A stretch of 64,000 nt of DNA from CAZWRV01 sp964636325 (GTDB lineage Bacteria; Verrucomicrobiota; Lentisphaeria; Victivallales; GWF2-50-93): the NCBI GenBank assembly GCA_964636325.1, contig CAZWRV010000006.1, positions 1 through 64,000 on the forward strand, in the 5' to 3' direction. Made by a program: the position numbers and the translations under genes. Below the pieces are notes generated by a model. That model saw only the letters and a list, made by a program, of their open reading frames with translations, was not told the origin of the DNA and did no database searches. Shown in pieces: positions 33,238 through 42,399 of this stretch. Each line of letters opens with the position of its first letter. The first letter of the stretch is position 1.

Positions 33238-36200
33238 ATGAAGGTCATTTCTGCGCTTACGGCGCTTTTATGCGCCCTCGTCCTGTCCGGCTGCGGCTCC
33301 TTCGTATCAAAAAAGGATGTCATGCTTGTAGACGAAGGGAAACCCGTAGCAAGTATTCTGCTTCCAGAGAAGCCGACCAGGGCGGCGCAGCTCGCCGCGT
33401 TCGAGATACAGGAGCATGTGAAGCTGATCACGGGCGCAGAACTTCCGATCATCCGCGGTGCCGCTGGCGGCGACGGGGCAAGGATTTATGTCGGTGCGAC
33501 CGACGCCGCAGCAGCCCTTGCCCCCTTCAAGGACCAGGAATACGCGGTCAGTTTCCAAGGCGGAGACATAATCATCGCGGGCAAGGACAAGCAGGACTTC
33601 GGAGAAGTCAAATACTGGCATTCAGGGAATCCGACGATCGAAGGCTGCTACGACTACATGAGCTGGCCGCAGATGTTCGACGCGAAGGGCACCCTGCACG
33701 CCGCATACGACTTCCTCGAGCAGTGCTGCGGCGTCCGCTGGTTCGACCAGACCGAGTTCGGCACGGACGTGGCGAATTCGAAGACCTTGAAGGTCACGCC
33801 GAAGGATATCCGCCGGACGCCGGCCTTCAGCTACAGCGACGCAGGCTACATCGCCGGCAACATGGAGCTCTTCGACCGAGAGTCCTCGCTATGGACAGTC
33901 AGATGGAGCGAATCGACCCCGAAGTTCCAGGAATGGCTCGACCTAATCTACGAGAAAGGAAGGAAGCTGCCCGCCTGCACTTCACATCCACACCGCTGGC
34001 TCGCATACGAGCGCAGCCACGTCTTCGCGTTCCTGACGCGGCGGAAAATCGGAGGAGAGCCTTTCAAGACGAACCATTCCTTCTACGGATGGTACGACCG
34101 CTTCTGGGAGAAGAACCCTAAGAATCCGGACGTATTCGTCGCCAAAAAGCCGGAGTGGTTCGCGCAGGGCTATCCGGACGAGAAGGTTCCGCCCCAGCTA
34201 TGCTACACCAACCCGGAGGTCGTGAAGCAGTGCCTCGCCGATGCCAGGGCGTTCTTCGCCCTGCCCGAGGAGGAGCGCCAGAAGGCGCGCCTCGGGACGG
34301 ACAAGTTCTTCCCAGTCGTCCCGATGGACAACGGCAGCTTCTGCAAGTGCCCCAACTGCACCAAGCTGTGTTCTGCCGGCGACGCAGGTCCGGAGTTCTC
34401 CAACGGACAGCATAGCGCCCTCGTATGGAGCTTCGTCAACCAAGTGGCAAAAGGCCTAAAGCAGAGCAATCCGGACAAGATGATTTCCGCGCTTGCATAT
34501 GCCTCATACGCATGGCGGCCGAAAGGAATGGACATAGAAAAGAATATCGCCGTCCAGATGTGCCTCTTCCCGCAGGCAGCGGCGAACAATCCGAAGATGC
34601 TCGACAACGACGACATGATTTTGAACCAGTGGGCCGACGGAAGACCATTGTACCTCTGGCTTTACACCGGGCTCACCACCGGCCACAAGCCGCAGGTCCC
34701 GATGTTCCCCGCCCCGATGGCCGACCACTACGGACCGCTTATGCGCAAATATTCCAAGTCCGGGGTAAAGGGTATTTTCTTCAACGGAATCCCGCAGGAG
34801 ACCGACGCATACTTCCTGTTCAAGCTCACCGACGATCCGTTCCAGGACACCGAAAAACTCATGGACGACTACTTCACGCGGATGTATGGGCCGAAGGCGG
34901 GCCCGACACTCAAGGAGTTCTACAAGTTCGCCGAAAGCATCTACGCAAACCCCAGGAACTATCCGCAGGGCGCAAAGGGCCCTGAACTCTATTACGGCAC
35001 CCTGGGCACAGGCCCCAGGATGCGTAAGCTCTCCCAGCTTGTAAAGCAGGCCGAAGAACAGCTTGCCGATGCGCCGGAAATTTGGAAAAAACGCTTCGCC
35101 GTCTTCAAGCTCGGCACATGGGAATACATGCGCCAGGGCCGCGAAAGCTACGAGAAAAGCAAGGTCGCCAAGGCTTCCTCCTCCATCGCCGTGGCATGCC
35201 CGGTCGACATGCTGAAGCCAGATATTTCAGCGTCCGGGGAAATCGACTGGCGCGACGCGCAGAGCTTCGGCGGATTCAACGGATGGCTCAAGGACAGCGG
35301 CGACATAAGCCTGCGCAAAATCACCTCCAGGATGATACACGACGGAAAGAATCTCCACATCTCGCTTGATGAGAAGGATATGGACAGCATTGCCAGAGAC
35401 GGCGACTCATGGGAGATACTCATGCGCAGTCCGGACGGCAAATCCTTCCACAAACTCTTTATCGCAGCCTCGGGAAAAATCACCGGCCAGATCATCAAGG
35501 ACGGCGGCGCACCCCAGGAATGGAGCACGCACGGTGCCAGAGCTGTTTCAAAGATTTCAGACAGGGAATGGAACCTGGCCTTTTCAATGCCAATACCCGA
35601 ATCCCTGAGGGAGAAGGACGGAAGGCTCTTCTTCAACATCAGGCGAAACGACGCCGCAGGAGAGGACAGCCCTGTCCTCGTAGCGACAGGAGACAGCTTT
35701 GATTCCGGCAAGACCGGCGCAACGGTCTCATTCGACATGCCGCTTGCAGGCGAATTGAAAGCGCCGACTGACAAGGATCTCATGCTTGACTGGGACTTCA
35801 AGGGCGAAGGCGAAAAGGTCGCTGACATTTCGGGGCATGGAAACGACGGGACGATCTTCGGGAAGCCCAGGAGGACCGTCGCCGGGCTTGATATCTCCGA
35901 CGGCGGCCAGTATGTCGAGATCCCCATGATAAAAGGAGTTGACGAGACGAACTGGACGCTGAACATGTGGTTCAAGTATCCTGACGCCGACCGCCAGGGC
36001 CATCTGCTTATATACAGGAACGGCTCGGTCGAGGCCAGGCTCGGAGTCCCTCACAGGCAGATGGGCTTCCTGAACCAGGATCCCGACGGCAAACTCCTCG
36101 GCGCCGACGGCCCCGCCGGCGTCGAACTTGCCCCTAAAACATGGAACATGATCACCTTCGCGAACGACGGAAGGAAAATATCCGTATATGAAAACGGACG

Positions 36201-36405
36201 CTTCCGCTTCGCCTTGAACGCCGAGAGATACAAGCCTGTCGGCACCGAGGAACTAATTTGGCGCTTCGGCGGTTCGCCCAAGCGCCCGCCGTGGTATAGC
36301 TTCATCGGTACCATCGGCAAGATACAGATGTATAAAACCGTAATGACGCCCGAGGAGGTAATGGCCAAATACCTGGCGGAAATCCCGAAATATAGGAAGC
36401 CGTAA
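33238..36405 (+). CDS. DUF4838 lipoprotein with C-terminal LamG domain, paralogue 3
   Basis: 1055 aa. A lipoprotein signal with lipobox LSGC (Cys20) replaces the secretory peptide of its paralogues. GH67-like domain (AQLAAFEIQEHVKLITGAEL), DUF4838 with CKCPNC (Cys369, 371, 374), a CBM9/DOMON-like domain (about 650-840), and an extra C-terminal concanavalin-like LamG domain (LDWDFKGEGEKVADISGHGN, NWTLNMWFKYPD, WNMITFANDGRKISVYENG). LamG domains bind carbohydrate. It is the likely surface-anchored member of the trio. GAGGTG lies upstream of the ATG. Confidence 0.88.
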   Translation: MKVISALTALLCALVLSGCGSFVSKKDVMLVDEGKPVASILLPEKPTRAAQLAAFEIQEHVKLITGAELPIIRGAAGGDGARIYVGATDAAAALAPFKDQEYAVSFQGGDIIIAGKDKQDFGEVKYWHSGNPTIEGCYDYMSWPQMFDAKGTLHAAYDFLEQCCGVRWFDQTEFGTDVANSKTLKVTPKDIRRTPAFSYSDAGYIAGNMELFDRESSLWTVRWSESTPKFQEWLDLIYEKGRKLPACTSHPHRWLAYERSHVFAFLTRRKIGGEPFKTNHSFYGWYDRFWEKNPKNPDVFVAKKPEWFAQGYPDEKVPPQLCYTNPEVVKQCLADARAFFALPEEERQKARLGTDKFFPVVPMDNGSFCKCPNCTKLCSAGDAGPEFSNGQHSALVWSFVNQVAKGLKQSNPDKMISALAYASYAWRPKGMDIEKNIAVQMCLFPQAAANNPKMLDNDDMILNQWADGRPLYLWLYTGLTTGHKPQVPMFPAPMADHYGPLMRKYSKSGVKGIFFNGIPQETDAYFLFKLTDDPFQDTEKLMDDYFTRMYGPKAGPTLKEFYKFAESIYANPRNYPQGAKGPELYYGTLGTGPRMRKLSQLVKQAEEQLADAPEIWKKRFAVFKLGTWEYMRQGRESYEKSKVAKASSSIAVACPVDMLKPDISASGEIDWRDAQSFGGFNGWLKDSGDISLRKITSRMIHDGKNLHISLDEKDMDSIARDGDSWEILMRSPDGKSFHKLFIAASGKITGQIIKDGGAPQEWSTHGARAVSKISDREWNLAFSMPIPESLREKDGRLFFNIRRNDAAGEDSPVLVATGDSFDSGKTGATVSFDMPLAGELKAPTDKDLMLDWDFKGEGEKVADISGHGNDGTIFGKPRRTVAGLDISDGGQYVEIPMIKGVDETNWTLNMWFKYPDADRQGHLLIYRNGSVEARLGVPHRQMGFLNQDPDGKLLGADGPAGVELAPKTWNMITFANDGRKISVYENGRFRFALNAERYKPVGTEELIWRFGGSPKRPPWYSFIGTIGKIQMYKTVMTPEEVMAKYLAEIPKYRKP

Positions 36406-36411
36406 ATGCGC

Positions 36412-36760
36412 CAGGCCTGGGAACGCCGAGCACCAGCTCGGCTGGAGATCGCCCTCGGACTCCATGCGGGGCGGAATTTCATGTCGCGCCATAGCTTCCC
36501 AGCGAAGGCGGACGGCTAAAATGGTGCAATAATACGGCGTAGCCGTGGAGGGCGACGCTTGTCGGAGCCGCGGTTGAGCATGGCATAACCCTCCATCCAG
36601 CGGGATCACGCTTTAGGAGAGTGGCCATCTGCGAGATTCGCAGTTCTGTCGTTCAGAAACTCGATGGAGGGCGAAGCCGTGCTGAGCCGCGGTTGAGCTT
36701 GGCTCAACCCTCCACCGAAAGGAATCGAGTTTCAGAGGAGTTTAAGAGCAGGATTAAAAT
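36412..36760. repeat. Composite palindromic repeats (family E), two units
   Basis: The 389-bp spacer holds a degenerate unit (about 36540-36615: GTGGAGGGCGACGC, GCCGCGGTTGAGCATGG, AACCCTCCA) and a full unit (36618-36740: GCGAGATTCGCAGTTCTGTC, AACTCGATGGAGGGCGAAGC, GCTGAGCCGCGGTTGAGC, CTCAACCCTCCACCGAAAGG, CGAGTTTCAGAGGAG). The full unit is about 115 bp and is matched, inverted, near 41268-41380 at high identity. TGGAGGG and CCCTCCA flank the inner palindrome. Confidence 0.8.
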
Positions 36761-36794
36761 TACGATTGAGATGACAAGTTCAAGGAGAGTTTAT

Positions 36795-37982
36795 ATGGAC
36801 TGGTTCAGACAGGCTAAGCTCGGGATGTTCGTGCATTGGGGTCTTTATTCGCTGACAGGACGCGGCGAATGGATCATGCGGCACGAACTGATACCGCACG
36901 AGGAATATGCGAAGCTCGCAACGAAGTTCAAGCCGCCCAGGTCGGCACCGCGCGAATGGGCGCGCCTGGCTAAAAAGGCGGGCATGAAATACATGGTCTT
37001 CACTTCTCGGCACCATGACGGGTTCGCGTTATTCGACAGCAAGGCCAGCGACTTCACCAGCGTGAAAAGTCCTTCGGGGGTGGACTTCGTCGCCGAATAT
37101 GTGGCCGCCTGCAGAGAAGAAGGCTTGAAGGTCGGCATCTACTACTCGCTCGGCGACTGGCGTTTCGGATTCCCCCAGGTCAAAGGCCTCAGCGGCACTC
37201 CCGAACAAGGACGGATGATGCTGCAGCAGGCTCATGAGCAGGTCAGGGAACTGATGTCCAACTACGGGAAAATAGACATCCTGTGGTATGACGGAAGCTG
37301 GGTATATCCTTCACGGCCTTCCGACGGCATGAAGGAGGTCGCGAAATACTGGCAGGCGGAGAAGCTCAACAAAATGGTCCGCAAGCTTCAGCCGCAGATT
37401 CTGATAAACAACAGATCTGGCCTGCCATGCGACTTCGGAACTCCGGAGCAGCACATCAGGCCCGAGCCGGGACGCCTCTGGGAATGCTGCATGACCATAG
37501 GCAGTGAATTGGGCTGGGGCTACTTGATGCATGATCCGGAAATCAAGACGGCCGGACAACTTGTCGGAGCTCTAGTCACAGCGTCGTCTCAGGGCGGCAA
37601 CTTCCTGCTCAACATCGGACCGAAGGCCGACGGCTCCGTTCCGGAATCGACGAAGAGCCGCCTTGAGACGCTCGGCAGATGGCTCGCCGACAACGGCGAA
37701 GCCGTATACGGCGCCGAGCGGAGCGAGCAGCTCATATGCCGTTCCGCCGGAATCCCGGCCAGGGTCGGCGGCAGATATTACTTCATCGTCCTCCACTGGC
37801 CCGGCAGGGAATTCACGCTAACCAACGTCGACGGAAGAATTAAATCCGCCGTCATCCTTAAGACCGGACAGCGGCTGACCGTCGAACACAAGCCTCACGG
37901 CAGGGCGACCTTGCGCGGCCTCCCAGCCGCCCCGCCGGATCCGCTGGGCACCGCCATAAAAATCGAATTGCGGCCGCGATGA
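36795..37982 (+). CDS. Alpha-L-fucosidase, GH29 family
   Basis: 395 aa. GH29 signatures: MDWFRQAKLGMFVHWGLYSL at the start, GMKYMVFTSRHHDGFALFDS, VGIYYSLGDWRF, and IDILWYDGSWVYPS, whose Asp is in the position of the catalytic nucleophile (family consensus WxDG). GNFLLNIGPKADGSVPE closes the barrel and a short C-terminal beta domain follows. It removes terminal L-fucose from host-type or algal glycans. I chose ATG 36795 because AAGGAG precedes it; the longer frame runs into the family E repeat. No signal peptide is seen with this start, so it would act in the cytoplasm on imported oligosaccharides. Confidence 0.9.
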   Translation: MDWFRQAKLGMFVHWGLYSLTGRGEWIMRHELIPHEEYAKLATKFKPPRSAPREWARLAKKAGMKYMVFTSRHHDGFALFDSKASDFTSVKSPSGVDFVAEYVAACREEGLKVGIYYSLGDWRFGFPQVKGLSGTPEQGRMMLQQAHEQVRELMSNYGKIDILWYDGSWVYPSRPSDGMKEVAKYWQAEKLNKMVRKLQPQILINNRSGLPCDFGTPEQHIRPEPGRLWECCMTIGSELGWGYLMHDPEIKTAGQLVGALVTASSQGGNFLLNIGPKADGSVPESTKSRLETLGRWLADNGEAVYGAERSEQLICRSAGIPARVGGRYYFIVLHWPGREFTLTNVDGRIKSAVILKTGQRLTVEHKPHGRATLRGLPAAPPDPLGTAIKIELRPR

Positions 37983-38090
37983 CCCTAGAACCTCGCGGCT
38001 GCTTGCATTGGGAAATTCATATGCCATCTTCACTCCCCTGCCGACCCCTAATCGGCCTTGACGTATATTTCATAAGCTGCGGGAAAGACC

Positions 38091-38930
38091 ATGGACGGCA
38101 ACAACATAGGCACCTTCGACCTTGAAAGAGGCGCATGGCGGCATTACCTGGAAAGCGAATATACTTCTGGAAAAAACCTGCTCGAAGTGCTCCTCCCTGA
38201 CAGCTATGACAGGTCTAAAAAATACAGAGTCCTCTACGTCCTGCCCGTCGAAGCGAACCAGGAATGCGTCTTCGGCGACGGCATTAAAGAAATCTCAAGG
38301 CATGGTCTGCACAACAAATACGACATCATCTGCGCCTGCCCTTATTTCGACACGCTGCCATGGTATGGCAACAATCCGGACAATCCGCGTGTCCGCAACG
38401 AGGACTACATTGTCAAGACAATCGTCCCATTCGTCGAAGGGCACTATTCAACCTTAGGAAAGAGGAACGGGCGTCTTCTGTTAGGCTTCAGCAAGTCGGG
38501 CTGGGGCGCTCTGACACTCCTGATGCGCAATCCGGACTTCTTCGGATTCGCCGCCAGCTGGGACGCGCCGCTGATGCTTGACGAAAACAATTTCGCCATC
38601 TGGGGCAGCGCCGTCACATTCGGGACTCCTGCGAATTTCGCGGAATATCTCCCGACACGCCTGGCCCGGCGGAGCGCAGGGCATTTCAAGGAGCGGACAA
38701 GGATCGCGCTGGCAGGCGAAAAATCGTTCGGCCCAAACGGCGACCCTTTGTTTCCAGTTCAGGGAGGTTCGCACACTGCCGAATACCACAGGCTCCTCGG
38801 CAGCCTAGGAATCAAGCACATCTACGATGACAAGCTGCCGATGGCCCACCACTGGAATTCCGGATGGGTCCCGGAACTCCTAGCAATGCTGATGTCTTTG
38901 ACGCATAACTCTCAGATGGATCTCAAATGA
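38091..38930 (+). CDS. Alpha/beta-hydrolase esterase (esterase D/Fes-like)
   Basis: 279 aa. LLEVLLPDSYDRSKKYRVLYVLP is the usual opening of the putative-esterase family; the nucleophile elbow is GRLLLGFSKSGWGALTLL (Ser in G-F-S-K-S-G), and the His is probably in KLPMAHHWNSGW near the C-terminus. No signal peptide. Its 3' end overlaps the M14 gene by ATGA. In this locus it could remove acetyl or feruloyl-type esters from sugars, but a cytoplasmic thioesterase role is also possible. Confidence 0.78.
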   Translation: MDGNNIGTFDLERGAWRHYLESEYTSGKNLLEVLLPDSYDRSKKYRVLYVLPVEANQECVFGDGIKEISRHGLHNKYDIICACPYFDTLPWYGNNPDNPRVRNEDYIVKTIVPFVEGHYSTLGKRNGRLLLGFSKSGWGALTLLMRNPDFFGFAASWDAPLMLDENNFAIWGSAVTFGTPANFAEYLPTRLARRSAGHFKERTRIALAGEKSFGPNGDPLFPVQGGSHTAEYHRLLGSLGIKHIYDDKLPMAHHWNSGWVPELLAMLMSLTHNSQMDLK

Positions 38931-40078
38931 ACTGCGACGAAATCATGATCGACTGCGCATTCCCCGCGGGAAACATAATCCTTGACAGGATTGAAGGGGA
39001 CAATGTCTTCATAAGGCACGATCTCCGGGACACCTCCGGCGCTTGGTTCTACTGGTGCTTCAGGATCCGGGGCGCGGCGGGCAGAACGATTGCCTTCCAC
39101 TTCCCCGAGAATCTGATCGGCGCCAGAGGCCCTGCAATAAGCCGCGACAGCGGCAGGACTTGGTCATGGCTGGGCATGGACGACGTCAGAGTCTCCGAGA
39201 AGGACACTTCTTTCAAATGCCGGTTCGCTTCGTCTGAAAATGAGCTGTTTTTCAGTTCAGGCATGCCTTACACAGAAACCAATCTCCGCGAATTCCTGGA
39301 CGAGCATAATGCCAATCCGGACATCAGGCGCGGTGTCCTATGCACGAGCAGGAAAGGACGCGAGGTGGAACTTATTGCAATCGGCCGACGGGAGAAAGAG
39401 CCTAGATTCCGCGGCCTTATCACATGCAGGCACCACTGCTGTGAGATGATGGCAAGCTATACTTTGGAAGGTATAATCTCTGAAGCATTGTCCGGTTCCG
39501 AGACCGGAAGATGGTTCCATGATAATGTGGAATGCCTGATTGTGCCCTTCGTGGACAAGGACGGTGTCGAGGACGGCGACCAGGGCAAGAACCGTATCCC
39601 ACACGACCACAATCGCGACTATTTCGGCGAGGGAATCTATCCGGAGACCCGCGCCATACGCAGGCTTGCCGATAATATTCCCGGGAGCAGGCTGGCATTC
39701 GCCCTGGACTTGCACTGCCCATACATCCGCGGCGGTGACAACGAGAGATTCTACCTGGTCGGCTCCAAGTCCGAGGAGATGTGGACAAGGCAGCGTGCGT
39801 TCTCCCGGATACTTGAGTCTGTCCACACCGGCCCGATCCCATGCCGCGCCAGGAACGATATCCCATACGGCCAGTCATGGAACGTGGCGGCGAACTGGCA
39901 GGCTGGCGTCTGCTTCAGCCAGTGGACGGACAAACTCCCCGGCATCCGCCTTTCCGCAAGCTTCGAGGTGCCGTATGCGAACGCGGAAGGCGTGGAAGTG
40001 AATCTTGCAAGCGCAAGAGCCCTCGGCCATGATATGGCAAAGGCGATTTATACTTATCTAAATATGGAGCAATTATGA
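38927..40078 (+). CDS. M14-family zinc carboxypeptidase-like protein
   Basis: 383 aa. The N-terminal beta domain (about 1-115) resembles that of cytosolic carboxypeptidase-type M14 proteins. The catalytic part has the first zinc motif HxxE in TCRHHCCEMMAS, the segment VPFVDKDGVEDGDQGKNRIP followed by HDHNRDYF, and the third ligand in FALDLHCPYIRGGDN. No signal peptide. It overlaps the esterase upstream and the oxidoreductase downstream by four bases each, so the three are translated together. A peptidase in a glycan operon suggests that the substrate is a glycopeptide or an amino-acid-substituted sugar; it may also be a non-peptidic amidohydrolase of the same fold. Confidence 0.8.
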   Translation: MNCDEIMIDCAFPAGNIILDRIEGDNVFIRHDLRDTSGAWFYWCFRIRGAAGRTIAFHFPENLIGARGPAISRDSGRTWSWLGMDDVRVSEKDTSFKCRFASSENELFFSSGMPYTETNLREFLDEHNANPDIRRGVLCTSRKGREVELIAIGRREKEPRFRGLITCRHHCCEMMASYTLEGIISEALSGSETGRWFHDNVECLIVPFVDKDGVEDGDQGKNRIPHDHNRDYFGEGIYPETRAIRRLADNIPGSRLAFALDLHCPYIRGGDNERFYLVGSKSEEMWTRQRAFSRILESVHTGPIPCRARNDIPYGQSWNVAANWQAGVCFSQWTDKLPGIRLSASFEVPYANAEGVEVNLASARALGHDMAKAIYTYLNMEQL

Positions 40079-41148
40079 AAGCGGCTGTCTTAGGTGTCGG
40101 AGGAATGGGCAGAGGAACCATGGAGGACTGCAGGAGGAGCGGCCTCCTCAAGGATGTCATCGGCTACGACGTCTCGCCGTCGAGCTGCGAATGGATGAGG
40201 AAGAACGGCCACAGCTGCGCAGAAAACCTGGACTCACTCCTCGCGGATCCGGAAGTCAGGCTCGTCTTCGTCAACTCCTCCAACGCAGCTCACAAGCCGC
40301 TGGTGATGGCCGCGCTCAAGGCAGGAAAGGCCGTCATGTGCGAGAAGCCGATCGCCACCACCCTCGAAGATTCGCGGATAATGGTCGAGGAGGCCGAAAG
40401 GCGCAAGCTCTTCTTCCAGATAGGATTCGAACTGCGGTATTCTCATCTCTACACCAGGATAAAGGACTGGATCGACCAGGGCCTGCTCGGCGACGTCATG
40501 AACACGCACTGCTACTACATCTGCAGCGAGTTCCACCACAAGGGAAGCTGGCGGAACAAGCTTTCGACCGGCGGCGGAATGTTCGGCGAAAAGCTCTCCC
40601 ACTACGTCGACCTGCCGCGCTGGTGGATCGGATCGAAGGTGACAGAAGTCTACAGCGTCTGCTCTCCGAACGTCATCCCATACTACGAAGTCCGCGACAA
40701 CTACCACACCAGCTACAAGTTCGAGAACGGCGCCGTCAGCCACCTCACGTTCCACATGGCCGTCGGCCAAACCTTCGGCGGAGATCCCCTCCGCGACGTG
40801 ATAGACCAGCAGAAGGAGGACGGACACGCGCTGAGATATCTCGTGGTCGGAACGAAGGGCGCAGCATCCACCGACGTCTTCTTCAGGCGCATCAAGCGCT
40901 GGGAGTTCGGCGACTCAGACAAGTGCATGACCAGCAAATGGGTCGAGGACATCACCTGGGACCCGAAGGAGGACCAGGAATACTACCACAATACGCGCGG
41001 GCAGAACCTCGACATCATCAGGAGGGTGATGGAAGGCAGACCGCCCAAGACGCCTGCCCGCGACGCCTACGAGACCATGAGACTCGTCGAGGCCGCGGAG
41101 ATTTCGGCGGACAGGGGCAGGCCGGTCGCAATGGATACGCTGCCCTGA
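40075..41148 (+). CDS. Gfo/Idh/MocA family oxidoreductase
   Basis: 357 aa. NAD(P)-binding GVGGMGRGTMEDCRR at the N-terminus, the catalytic-lysine motif MCEKPIATTLEDS (about residue 100), FFQIGFELRYSHLY, and a C-terminal domain with GGGMFGEKLSHYVDLPRWW, which places the conserved histidine. It is the last gene of the overlapping esterase-M14-oxidoreductase operon and probably oxidises or epimerises the sugar released there. It is clearly distinct from the family member at the start of the window. Confidence 0.9.
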   Translation: MKAAVLGVGGMGRGTMEDCRRSGLLKDVIGYDVSPSSCEWMRKNGHSCAENLDSLLADPEVRLVFVNSSNAAHKPLVMAALKAGKAVMCEKPIATTLEDSRIMVEEAERRKLFFQIGFELRYSHLYTRIKDWIDQGLLGDVMNTHCYYICSEFHHKGSWRNKLSTGGGMFGEKLSHYVDLPRWWIGSKVTEVYSVCSPNVIPYYEVRDNYHTSYKFENGAVSHLTFHMAVGQTFGGDPLRDVIDQQKEDGHALRYLVVGTKGAASTDVFFRRIKRWEFGDSDKCMTSKWVEDITWDPKEDQEYYHNTRGQNLDIIRRVMEGRPPKTPARDAYETMRLVEAAEISADRGRPVAMDTLP

Positions 41149-41152
41149 AACT

Positions 41153-41515
41153 TCGTTTCCGTTATTGGTTATTCGTTATCAGTTATTCGTGAACCGTAAT
41201 CGTCGTCCGTAATCGTTCACCGAAAAGTTTCTTGTTGACAAAACTGCGAGGCTCGCAGATGATCGCTCTCCTGAAACTCGATTCCTTACGGTGGAGGGTT
41301 GAGCCAAACTCAACCGCGGCTCAGCACGGCTTCGCCCTCCATCGAGTTCCTGAACGACAAAACTGCGAGGCTCGCAGACGGGTGCTCCTCTGAAACTTTG
41401 CTGATCTTTGTCGTTAGCTTTGTCGCTAACTTTGTCGTTTTAAGTTTGTGACCGAAGTATTACTTTTCCGACTGCAGTCGATTGCATTCGACCGCGGCCG
41501 ACTGCGGCCGGATCC
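41153..41515. repeat. Family E repeats plus word-like tracts
   Basis: The 375-bp spacer contains no gene. 41158-41215 is GTTATTGGTTATTCGTTATC-type words; 41222-41395 holds two family E modules, including an inverted near-copy of the 36618-36740 unit (GGTGGAGGGTTGAGCC, CAACCGCGGCTCAGCACGGC, TTCGCCCTCCATCGAG); 41398-41450 repeats CTTTGTCGTTAG/CTAACTTTGTCG; and 41474-41510 repeats CGACTGCAGTCG/CGACCGCGGCCG words. Confidence 0.75.
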
Positions 41516-41523
41516 TGCCCCTT

Positions 41524-42279
41524 TCAGGCGATCACTTCACCTATCCAGCGGACGCAGTCCTCGTTCCACTTGAAGTCGCAATTCATGCCGAGGCCGTGAC
41601 GGCCGGAACGGTAGACATGTAGCTCGAAGAGTATCTTGTTCCTCCTGAGCGCGTCGGCGAAGATCAGGGAGTTGCCAACCGGCACTCCGGCGTCGTCGCA
41701 CGTGTGCCACAGGAAGCAGGGCGGCGTCTGCGGAGAGACGTGAAGTTCGTTGCAGGCCTCGTCGACAAGTGCGGCGGAGGCGTTCTGCCCCAGCAGGTTG
41801 TCACGCGAACCGGTGTGGGCGAACTCGCCCTTCATAGTTATCACAGGATAGCACAGGACACCGAAGTCAGGGCGGCAGGCCTCGAATCCGGCGAACTTGT
41901 GCCAGCGCGTCAGAAGATGCGCGCAGAGATGTCCGCCCGCAGATGAACCTATCGTGCCGACCTTCAAGTCCTTGAATCCGAGTTCCGCAAGCTTAGCCCT
42001 CGCCGAAATCATGCCGCAGACGGCGTCCTCTATCATCGCGGGGTGCCTGTGGCCCGCAGAACCTAATCGGTAGCTCACAACGAACGAAGCTATCCCGCGC
42101 GAACAGAAGAACTCCGCGTATCCCCTGCCCTCGTGCTCCGCCAGCCCCCAGTAGCCGCCGCCCGGGAAAATGACGATGCCAGCCTTCACGTGCATCCCTT
42201 CGGGCATGAACACATCAATCTTCGGCGAAGGTGATGTCGTCCCCTCGAACCCCGAACCTCCGAACGTAAAAATCTTCAT
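41524..42279 (-). CDS. Alpha/beta hydrolase, acetyl-xylan-esterase-like
   Basis: 251 aa from the ATG preceded by AGGA; the frame extends 36 codons further without support. MHVKAGIVIFPGGGYWGLA gives the oxyanion-hole HGGGY-type motif, GTIGSSAGGHLCAHLLT the nucleophile elbow (G-S-S-A-G), PPCFLWHTCDDAGVPVGNSL the acid region, and VYRSGRHGLGM the catalytic His. This is the pattern of the BD-FAE/AXE esterases that deacetylate hemicellulose. No signal peptide is evident. It is transcribed convergently with the oxidoreductase operon and divergently from the SASA-like gene. Confidence 0.85.
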   Translation of the reverse strand: MKIFTFGGSGFEGTTSPSPKIDVFMPEGMHVKAGIVIFPGGGYWGLAEHEGRGYAEFFCSRGIASFVVSYRLGSAGHRHPAMIEDAVCGMISARAKLAELGFKDLKVGTIGSSAGGHLCAHLLTRWHKFAGFEACRPDFGVLCYPVITMKGEFAHTGSRDNLLGQNASAALVDEACNELHVSPQTPPCFLWHTCDDAGVPVGNSLIFADALRRNKILFELHVYRSGRHGLGMNCDFKWNEDCVRWIGEVIA

Positions 42280-42399
42280 CGCATCAATTTTCCTTTTATT
42301 GATTTCCGTATATTGGGAGTAAAGTATCTGCTTGAGCTTATAGATTAAACTACATTTCATACTATATTGCATGAGACGATATTTCAACCTGTGTTCAAT

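Noticed and set aside
36621..36794. N-terminal extension of the GH29 frame by 58 codons
   Set aside because: Encoded by a family E repeat; AAGGAG before ATG 36795 and the GH29 N-terminus define the start.
41222..41395. Repeated GCGAGGCTCGCAG modules considered as a CRISPR array
   Set aside because: Only two partly matching units, spacing and spacers are not regular, no cas genes; they belong to repeat family E.
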